From assembly GCA_965196985.1 (NCBI GenBank), contig CBDALO010000051.1:30300-94299 (forward strand): DNA of 64,000 nucleotides, given 5' to 3'. The notes under the pieces are model-generated. The model saw only the letters and a list, made by a program, of their open reading frames with translations, searched no databases and had not been told where the DNA came from. Of this stretch, positions 9,642 to 16,821 are shown piece by piece (positions within the stretch are counted from its first letter, which is position 1; every line of letters begins with the position of its first letter). A program made the translations under genes and the position numbers. The stretch is from 2-12-FULL-35-23 sp965196985. GTDB taxonomy: Bacteria > Pseudomonadota > Gammaproteobacteria > UBA12402.

Positions 9642-11134
9642 TAAACAGCCTTCGTTAATACCCCGGCAGGCGAAAGTTGCATCAGAAATACATCGTTTAA
9701 AAAAAAACCTAATCTACTTTTCGTTACGCTAAAACTGTTCGTTTCACCAGTAACCCATAGTGACCCCTGTGAACCAATCGCCAATGCGTTGGCAGAGTCA
9801 CTATTAGAACTACCCAAATGAAAGGCTTTTATTAAATCACCCACAGGTGAAAATTGCGCAAGAAACACATCTCTTCCAGCAGCACCAAAACTGTACGTAT
9901 TGCCAGCAATCCATATTGCACTCTGTGAATCAATCGCTAATGCGTAGGCATAATCACTGTCAGCACCACCCCAACGAATAGCTTTCGTCAAATTGCCTTC
10001 AGGCGAAAACTGCGCGAGAAACACATCTCTTCCAGCAGCACCAAAATTGTACGTATCACCAGTAATCCATATTGCGCCCTGTGAATCAATTGCTAATGAC
10101 TTTGCATAATCGTTACCAGATCCACCCCAACGAAGCGCTTTTGTCAAATGGCCTTCCGGTGAAAACCGCGCGAGAAACACGTCGCTATTTGCAGCGCCAA
10201 AACCAGTTACGCTAGCAACACTCCATAAAGCGCCATCAGAACTATAGTCTAGCGCGTTAATATCAATACTCTGACCAAATTCGTTAACCAACGGTTGCTT
10301 TGCGCAATAAGAACCCTTGACAACAAGGTCAAACTGCAGATTAGTTAAAGCCTGTTTGTGGCCTACAGCTAAAGACAATCTATCAACGTTAAAATTAACT
10401 GGCCAGACTACTGAGAGCACGCCCGTAATACCATTATACCGTAACCAGTTTGGCAACCCTGAACCATCAGCTTGCTGTAAATATAAATCGTAAGGCTGGT
10501 AACGGTTAGAAAAGCTGCTGCTAATCAAATCATGTTCAACTGTGATACCTTTAACAATTTGCAATTGATTCAGTTCTGGCACCCGTTGATAGAATGAAAG
10601 TACTCTGATTTTCGGCGCTATGGTGGATAAATTCATTGGTAGTGACAATAGGTCGACTGTTTTTTTACTGTCCGCCACTACCGATAATTCACTGATCGGA
10701 TAAGTTTGATTTGGCAATGGACCTGGCAAAGCAGTTATTTCTGCTTGTATAATCCCTAAAAATAGTCCCTCTATATCCATGAAACTATCAGTTTTAACGA
10801 GAAAGTAATTCCTTTTATCGCTTTGAAACCTGTCAAGCTGACCAGCCACCCAGACAGCACCTTGCAAATCAACAGCTAATGTATAGCCATAGTCAGAGCC
10901 TGGCCCACCCCAGCGAAGAGCTTTCGTCAAATTGCCTTCAGGGGAAAACCGCGCGAGAAACACATCTCTTTTAACCGCACCAAAGCTCTCCGTGGAACCA
11001 GTCACCCAAATTGACCCTCGGGAATCAATCGCCAATGAGCTGGCGCCATCATAACCAGAACCACCCCACCGAACAGCCTTCATTAGATTACCTAGAGGAG
11101 AAAACTGGGCAAGAAAAATATCTGATTTAGTCAC
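9509..11134 (-). CDS. Giant surface protein, segment 2: blades 5-11 and spacer domain
   Basis: This open frame carries blades 5-7, then a spacer of about 180 residues without repeats (it includes GLPNWLRYNGITGVLS, which resembles an Ig-like PIG strand pattern), then blades 8-11. The frame extends upstream of 11134 to the G9 run without a start codon of its own, supporting that it is an internal segment. It is lost again at YWG with six G residues; one more G would continue into segment 3. Confidence 0.7.
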   Translation of the reverse strand: MTKSDIFLAQFSPLGNLMKAVRWGGSGYDGASSLAIDSRGSIWVTGSTESFGAVKRDVFLARFSPEGNLTKALRWGGPGSDYGYTLAVDLQGAVWVAGQLDRFQSDKRNYFLVKTDSFMDIEGLFLGIIQAEITALPGPLPNQTYPISELSVVADSKKTVDLLSLPMNLSTIAPKIRVLSFYQRVPELNQLQIVKGITVEHDLISSSFSNRYQPYDLYLQQADGSGLPNWLRYNGITGVLSVVWPVNFNVDRLSLAVGHKQALTNLQFDLVVKGSYCAKQPLVNEFGQSIDINALDYSSDGALWSVASVTGFGAANSDVFLARFSPEGHLTKALRWGGSGNDYAKSLAIDSQGAIWITGDTYNFGAAGRDVFLAQFSPEGNLTKAIRWGGADSDYAYALAIDSQSAIWIAGNTYSFGAAGRDVFLAQFSPVGDLIKAFHLGSSNSDSANALAIGSQGSLWVTGETNSFSVTKSRLGFFLNDVFLMQLSPAGVLTKAVYWGALALNMATHWRLIRKGQYGLLVLRIALVRLNQIYFLPSFLL

Positions 11135-11187
11135 GCCAAAACTGTACGTTTTACCAGCAACCCATAATGACCCTTGCGAGTCAATCG

Positions 11188-12291
11188 CTAATGACTGAGC
11201 AATATCGTCATCAGCTCCCCCCCCCAGCGAAAGGCTTGCATTAAACTCCCCTCAGGTGAAAATCGCACGAGAAGCACATCACTGTTAACCGCACCAAAAC
11301 TGGATGTATAGCCAGTAACCCACACTGCCCCCTGTGAGTCAATCGCCAATGACCAAGCATAATCATCATCAGAACCACCCCAGTTAAGAGATTTTATTAA
11401 ATTACCTGCAGGTGAAAACTTCATGAGAAAAATGGACCTTTCCTTTGCAGTCACACTATATTTCTCACCAGTAATCCATATTGATCCCTGTGAATCGATC
11501 ACTAAGGATCTAGCATACTCACTACTATTACCAAGGCCATCCCAACGGAGGGCTTTTATTAAACTGCCCTCAGGTGAAAACTGTACTAGAAAAACGTCTG
11601 TTTTACCGACGTCAAAACTTTCCGTGTAACCAGTAACCCATAGTGCCCCCTTTGGGTCAATCGCTAATGACCGAGCAATATCGTCATCAGAACCACCCCA
11701 GCGAAAGGCTTTTGTTAAATTCCCCTCAGGTGAAAATCGCGCGAGAAACACATCACTTTCAACTGCACCAAAACTTTCTGTGTTACCAGTAATCCATAGT
11801 GATCCTTGTGGTTCAACCGCTAACGCCAGGCTAGAAGATACCCCTCTCAGACCTATTAGTTGAAAAAAGGAGGCTGGCTTTACAACTGGCTGCAAACATT
11901 GCGTAACATTTTTGCTCTCAGGCGTTAAGTACCGCCGATATTCCTCAGTTATATCCTCCGTCCTTAAATCCGTAATCTCATGAACCTGCGTTTGCTCTGT
12001 TAAATCTGTGACGTCCAAATCCATTTCTCTAACGTCAAAGTCCCGTGGATCTATTTCGTGCATATCGAGGTCTAAATCTTCTGGCACTTCACTCCAATCA
12101 AACTCTTTTTTTGCTTCGGCTTGTGGAAGCATCATCACTTGAAGCAACGTCAGCATCATAATTGCTGCGGCGGGATTGTGTAACAGTCGGCGGAAGGTGA
12201 GGAAGAGTAATTCGAAGAAACCATACGAAGCCGACGCTTTTTTCCTATAGCGAGACTTGTGATTCATCCTGTAACGATTGCGACGTAACAT
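11188..12291 (-). CDS. Giant surface protein, segment 1: signal region and blades 1-4
   Basis: This 367-codon segment starts with a basic leader (many Arg/Lys), a hydrophobic stretch (AAAIMMLTLLQVMML) and a likely cleavage site after QAEA. An Asp/Glu-rich linker (DLDMHEIDPRDFD) follows, then four propeller repeats. The frame leaves the repeat at RWGG where nine G residues occur; seven or ten would continue the next blade. The start at 12291 has no strong ribosome site, and a second ATG eight codons downstream is possible. An ISNCY element sits about 50 bp upstream (12343), so the native promoter is probably displaced. Confidence 0.7.
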   Translation of the reverse strand: MLRRNRYRMNHKSRYRKKASASYGFFELLFLTFRRLLHNPAAAIMMLTLLQVMMLPQAEAKKEFDWSEVPEDLDLDMHEIDPRDFDVREMDLDVTDLTEQTQVHEITDLRTEDITEEYRRYLTPESKNVTQCLQPVVKPASFFQLIGLRGVSSSLALAVEPQGSLWITGNTESFGAVESDVFLARFSPEGNLTKAFRWGGSDDDIARSLAIDPKGALWVTGYTESFDVGKTDVFLVQFSPEGSLIKALRWDGLGNSSEYARSLVIDSQGSIWITGEKYSVTAKERSIFLMKFSPAGNLIKSLNWGGSDDDYAWSLAIDSQGAVWVTGYTSSFGAVNSDVLLVRFSPEGSLMQAFRWGGELMTILLSH

Positions 12292-12683
12292 AAAAAAACC
12301 AATGACAAGGTGACTTTAATGATTATTAAGTAGATCCTACCTAGTGACTGACAGAAAACCTACTAATTCTTAGTCTTTGTTGTTTTATTACACTTTCATT
12401 TTTTTATATCCGCGCGAGATCATAATAAAAATAGCATGTTAAGCCCTGGCCGCGTACAAAAAAATGAAATCTCGCTGTTTTGATACGAAAAAAAGCATCC
12501 TGCTTTCTGGAATACAATGGGATATTCTGAGGCTGACTAGGCAGCTAACGGTGGGCTGCGACCTCGAATGCGTTTTTTTAGTCGCGCTGCTTTCCTTTGC
12601 TCAGCTCTTTGTATAAGACTTCCGATACGATCTATGTTTTTTCCAACAATCGCTAAGCCAACATAACTCTTAAAGCCATCAAT

Positions 12684-14070
12684 GGGTGCTGCCTTTATAT
12701 AATGTAGAATATATAGCATAATATACACTTTAACATGATGAAGGATGGTGTTTGGATGTCAGCTAGAATTATCTCTGATGAAAATAATGAATTAACTATT
12801 GAACTCAAGCTTCCACTAAAAGGATCTATGCTTGAATGTGAGGACGCAATTCTTGATGGGCTTAATGAGGTTGGAACATTAGCCACTGAAAAAGCATTAA
12901 GTAAGTTTGATGCAGATGGCTCTCCTATCCATGTTGGAAAAATAAAGCTAACAGCACGAAGTAGAGATGAAGCAAATTACCAAACGCCTTATGGAGTTGC
13001 TCGAGTTAAGCGTTATGTTTATCAAACCTCTAAAGGCGGGAAGATCTTTTGTCCTTTAGAAGATAAGGCTAGAATTATCCAAGGATCAACACCGCGATTT
13101 GCAAAAATAATCTCACATAAATACTCAAACTTACCTGCTCCTAGTGTTATTGATGATCTCAAGGTCAATCATAACCGTAAAATCTCACATTCATACTTGC
13201 AACGGGCAACTGATTTTGTTGGCGGTATTGCACAAGCCAAAGAGGCTGAGTGGGAATATGAAGAGCCAAAGCTTGATGCAGGCATTGAGATGCTAAGTAT
13301 TAGCTTAGATGGTGCATATGTTCTCACCGTTGATGATGGTTATAGAGAGAGCATGGTTGGAACTATTTCCATGTATGATAAGCATGGTGCACGCCTGCAC
13401 ACAACCTACGTTGCAGCATCACCAGAATATGGAAAAGATGAATTCTTTAATAGGCTTGAAAAGGAAATAAAGCTGAAAAAGAAATATTACCCTGATGCTA
13501 AAACAATTGGCGTTGCTGATGGAGCAAAAAATAATTGGCCATTTCTAAAAAAACATACTGATACGCAAATTTTAGATTTTTGGCATGCAACTGAATATCT
13601 CGGCGAAGCATCAAAGGCAGTATTTACCAAAAAATCTGAAAGAGATGAGCGTGATGTTTGGCTCGAAGAGAGATGTCATGACTTAAAGCACAAGAAAGGT
13701 GCGGCAGGTAGAATACTTGCTGAGCTTAAAGAGCATCTAAATAAAAAACTGAATAAATCGCTTAGAGAAAAGCTAGAAGGAACAATTACGTATTTTGAAA
13801 ATAATATTAAAGAAAAGCGAATGTCGTATCATAATTTGATTAAGCAGAATGCACCAATTGGCTCTGGCGTCACTGAAGCAGCATGTAAAACAATTGTTAA
13901 ACAAAGATTAGGCGGATCAGGAATGCGCTGGAAAGACAAGGGAATGAAAATTGTTTTATGCTTGAGAACACTAGTAAAGACTAAAGGAAGATGGGATCAG
14001 TTTTGGGAGAAGGTTAATGATTTTGGCGTGCCAGCAGTAATATAGCCTACATTATATAGAGGCAGCACCC
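12684..14070 (+). mobile_element. ISKra4-family insertion sequence, copy 2 (1387 bp), nested
   Basis: Same ends as the other copies, with duplication CCATCAAT (12676-12683 and 14071-14078). Inserted into the ISNCY transposase gene, so it arrived after that element. Confidence 0.93.
12735..14045 (+). CDS. ISKra4-family transposase (copy 2)
   Basis: Near-identical to the other copies over 436 residues. It differs at the start (MMKDGVWMSARII rather than ITDGVWMLARIL) and at the end (PAVI rather than PAAI). This copy has an ATG start where the other three have TTG, so its translation may be stronger. Confidence 0.9.
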   Translation: MMKDGVWMSARIISDENNELTIELKLPLKGSMLECEDAILDGLNEVGTLATEKALSKFDADGSPIHVGKIKLTARSRDEANYQTPYGVARVKRYVYQTSKGGKIFCPLEDKARIIQGSTPRFAKIISHKYSNLPAPSVIDDLKVNHNRKISHSYLQRATDFVGGIAQAKEAEWEYEEPKLDAGIEMLSISLDGAYVLTVDDGYRESMVGTISMYDKHGARLHTTYVAASPEYGKDEFFNRLEKEIKLKKKYYPDAKTIGVADGAKNNWPFLKKHTDTQILDFWHATEYLGEASKAVFTKKSERDERDVWLEERCHDLKHKKGAAGRILAELKEHLNKKLNKSLREKLEGTITYFENNIKEKRMSYHNLIKQNAPIGSGVTEAACKTIVKQRLGGSGMRWKDKGMKIVLCLRTLVKTKGRWDQFWEKVNDFGVPAVI

Positions 14071-15623
14071 CCATCAATGCCGTGATCTAGGCATTGATCC
14101 AACCCATGAACTTCAAGAGCATTAATACTGGATTCTACCGCAGAATGCTTTTGTTTCGCTTTCACAAACGAGTCTGACTTTTCAATTTCCTGTGCTTCCT
14201 TTGAGAGTCGACCTTTTCTCGGCAATGCAACAACTTCCAAAATATCTGCTAACGCAGATTGATTTTCTTTTGAATGAAAGCCCTTATCAAAACTACATGT
14301 GTTTAACTCTGGGAACTTTTGTTGGGTCTCTTGAACCATAGATACGGCGACCTTGTCATCAGTCTCATTCTCCATCACACGATGATGCAATATAAATTGG
14401 TGTTGATCCTCCAAGACACAGACTTTCATTCCTAATTCGACTGGTACACCAGCCTTTCCTTTTACAATCCATTCAGTATGTGGCTGAAAGACAGAAAAGA
14501 CTTTTTCTTCATGCGGGATCTTTTCATCCAATAATATTCGGCGTTTAATTTGATCAACTTGGCGATCTGCATGAACCGTGAACATTTCTATACTTTCAAC
14601 CAGTGGCGCATCTTGCGGCTTCAGTAGATCGGCTTTCTGGATAGCGTTTATTGAGGCATGTGCTTTATCTAAATATTTTTGCGCAATATTGAGATACTCC
14701 TGATGAGCATCCTTGATTGCCTTGTCCTTTTTGTTTTGTTGATCTGCTTGCTTGCTCTTACTGCGCTTTTTTAGTTGAGCTATTCGCATGAGCCGTTTCA
14801 GATGCTTGATGTTATATCGATATTGACGCCAGTCACTCAATCCGCTGTGTTCACACAGCTTGGCCACCTGCTGAATTATTTTGCGCATTGCGTCAAACAG
14901 TAAGCTTATGTCTGTTGGAAAATGTACGTCTGTTTCAACCACAAAGGAATCGCAACGGCCTCGCAGAGGCTCACTTTTTTTTAACAATGAATGACCAGCT
15001 TTCACAACAACTTGATTAATCTCATCTAACAACTCGGGAGTGAGTAGCGAGACATTGTCTTTAATTGTTTGCAGCTGATACTCTATTTTATCGAAAAAAT
15101 CAGCATGCCCTAGCATTTCACGAATGGTTTTATGTTGATTCACAAGTTCATGCAGTCGATCATAATCACAATTTAGACTCAGGCGGAGTACTCCCATGAC
15201 CAATATTTTCCATAATTCCATACCAGGGCGTCCATTATTCTTGTCAACCTCAGGTGCAATCCGAGCCTCTAGTAGTTCGAAAATCTCCTTCCGTACAGAG
15301 GGTGTACTATAAATAAACTGTAGCCCTTTTAATAATTTTGGAATGTCATCCCGTGATTTAGAGCTGATTTGAATTTTAGAAATATCTACTTGGCCAATTT
15401 GCATTTGTGGATTTTGGGCTAGTCTTGTCATTCTTGCTTTCCAGTGAAGAGTTACCATGCTGTGGCGAAAAATCATCGAAGATTAAGGCATTATATCGAA
15501 AATAAGCTGTAAATAGCTGGAAAACGAGTATTTAGTGCTGTTTTTTGAAAATCTTCATGTGACCAGTTCGCCACGAAACATTGAAAATAAAAGGCTTTGC
15601 GGGTTTTCTGTCAGTCACTACCT

Positions 15624-16015
15624 AACAAAACTTAAGAAAAGCTTAAGGAAAATCTGCACTCTTTGTCTTTGATCAAATAGCGAACAAAAGATCTTTTGTT
15701 ATACCTTAAGAAACCTCGTAATCGGCTGTACAGATGATTTAAAAATTAACTAAGATCTGTTTAATTAATCACCCTTTTAAACCCCCCGCCTCACTTTCGT
15801 TCGGCCACCCCCTTTGAATCAAAGGGGCTGTTATTTTTCAAACTCATACGCCTTGTTCTCTGCTTATTACCACCTGCTAAAGAACCTACCAAAAAACTAT
15901 TTACCATCGCCGAAAAGCTAAAGAAACCAACAGGCTATTTTGCAAAATAACACGGTTGCATAAGCACTCTTAGTACGCCTACAATGACCTCACTGCAAAT
16001 TCAAGGAGAGTGGGC
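15624..16015. other. Non-coding region upstream of hglS-like gene
   Basis: No coding frame is convincing here. The stretch would have been the original upstream region shared by the giant surface protein gene (before the ISNCY insertion) and the hglS-like gene. It is AT-rich with short direct and inverted repeats (CTTAAGAAA twice, near 15651 and 15706) and one strong hairpin at 15809-15827. Confidence 0.5.
15809..15827 (+). terminator. Hairpin, possible terminator
   Basis: A perfect palindrome CCCCTTTGA-A-TCAAAGGGG followed by CTGTTATTTTT. It resembles a factor-independent terminator on the plus strand, but no plus-strand gene clearly ends here, so it may instead be a relic or a structural repeat. 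Confidence 0.4.
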
Positions 16016-16819
16016 ATGTCTTATCAAGCGATTTTTGATCGGCTCTGGCAACAATACTCCACTGAGATCAAAGCAGCTGGTGACATTTATCAGCTATTCA
16101 CTAAGCAAGGTGAGCAAGTCATTAATGATCACATCGCGTTACGCACTTTTAATGACCCACGTGTTAACGTTGATGTGTTAGCGACACCCTTTATTAGCAC
16201 TGGCTACATTGAAAAAGGGCAATATGACTTTCCAAACAAACACCTTAAAGCTAAACACTACGAACACCCCGACGCCGAGGCGCCCAAAGTTTTTATTAGT
16301 GAACTAGTTTGTGAAGCATTTAGTCCTTGGCTGCAAAAAACTGTTACCTCTCTCATTGACCAGATTCCAAACGAAACTTTAAATGATTCAGAAAAATTGC
16401 TGTTCAGCCTCACTCCTTGGCAACCACTATCCTACGATATTTATGAAAAACTGCTTACTGAGTCTCAATATGCTGCCTGGATGTATGCTTATGGCTACCG
16501 TGCCAATCATTTCACCGTTTTTGTTAATCACCTTAAAAACTTTTCTGAAATAAAAGACGTTAATGATTTTTTAAAGCAACACGGTTATGTCCTAAACAGT
16601 GCTGAAGGGGAAATAAAAGGCACGCCAGGGCAACTCCTTGAACAAAGTAGCATTATGGCAGAAAAGCAACGTGTTAAGTTTATAGAAGGTGAATTTGAAA
16701 TTCCTTCTTGCTACTATGAGTTTGCTAAACGTTACCCACAAGCTGATGGTTCTCTTTATCAAGGTTTTATCGCTGCTTCTGCTGATAAAATTTTTGAAAG
16801 CACTCATACAGATAAATAG
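16016..16819 (+). CDS. DUF1338 family 2-oxoadipate dioxygenase/decarboxylase-like protein
   Basis: A 267-residue protein of the DUF1338 family, whose characterised members (HglS of Pseudomonas putida) use Fe(II) and oxygen to convert 2-oxoadipate to D-2-hydroxyglutarate in lysine breakdown. Candidate metal ligands fit the family: His in NDHIALRTF, His in GYRANHFTVFVN and Glu in ASADKIFES. It is shorter than HglS (about 460 residues), so it belongs to the compact subgroup and its substrate is less certain. The ATG at 16016 follows AAGGAG by six bases; the upstream in-frame GTG at 16010 has no spacing. The stop is two bases before the next gene, which encodes a YdiJ-like D-2-hydroxyglutarate dehydrogenase, matching the proposed pathway. 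Confidence 0.8.
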   Translation: MSYQAIFDRLWQQYSTEIKAAGDIYQLFTKQGEQVINDHIALRTFNDPRVNVDVLATPFISTGYIEKGQYDFPNKHLKAKHYEHPDAEAPKVFISELVCEAFSPWLQKTVTSLIDQIPNETLNDSEKLLFSLTPWQPLSYDIYEKLLTESQYAAWMYAYGYRANHFTVFVNHLKNFSEIKDVNDFLKQHGYVLNSAEGEIKGTPGQLLEQSSIMAEKQRVKFIEGEFEIPSCYYEFAKRYPQADGSLYQGFIAASADKIFESTHTDK

Positions 16820-16821
16820 CA

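Larger units (their letters stand above)
6497..12291 (-). pseudogene. Giant surface protein: twin propeller repeats plus cadherin-like Ig domains, broken frame
   Basis: Five open segments on one strand form one protein once three small frame changes and an IS200-type insertion are corrected. Order: a basic N-terminus and long signal-like segment ending PQAEA; an acidic linker; seven about 52-residue repeats of the form LAIDSQGxIWVTGxTxSFG...DVFLARFSPEGNLTKAxRWGG; a spacer of about 180 residues; seven more repeats; about six dystroglycan/cadherin-like Ig domains; and a C-terminal membrane helix followed by RRQKR. The repeats fit the SBBP beta-propeller family, and 7 + 7 fits two seven-bladed propellers. 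Frame breaks are at a G9 run (11217-11225), a G6 run (9634-9639) and near a G5 run (9164-9168). It could be phase-variable, a true pseudogene, or affected by read errors. Predicted cell-surface adhesin; ligand unknown. Confidence 0.75.
12537..15476 (-). pseudogene. ISNCY-type transposase, split by ISKra4 copy 2
   Basis: The gene reads from 15476 down to 14071, is interrupted, and resumes from 12675 to 12537. Removing the nested IS and one copy of CCATCAAT restores DQCLDHGI followed by DGFKSYVGLAIVGKNI in frame. The rebuilt protein has about 510 residues with D in ETDVHFPTD, D in CSFDKGFHSKEN and E in SAVESSINALEVHG. The insertion cuts just after the last catalytic block, so the copy is probably dead. 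Confidence 0.85.
12343..15619 (-). mobile_element. ISNCY-type (ISDol1-like) insertion sequence carrying a nested ISKra4
   Basis: Perfect 18-bp inverted repeats AGTGACTGACAGAAAACC bound the element, with a 4-bp flanking repeat ACCT (12339-12342 and 15620-15623). Without the nested ISKra4 and its duplication it would be about 1882 bp. It lies directly upstream of the giant surface protein gene. Confidence 0.88.
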
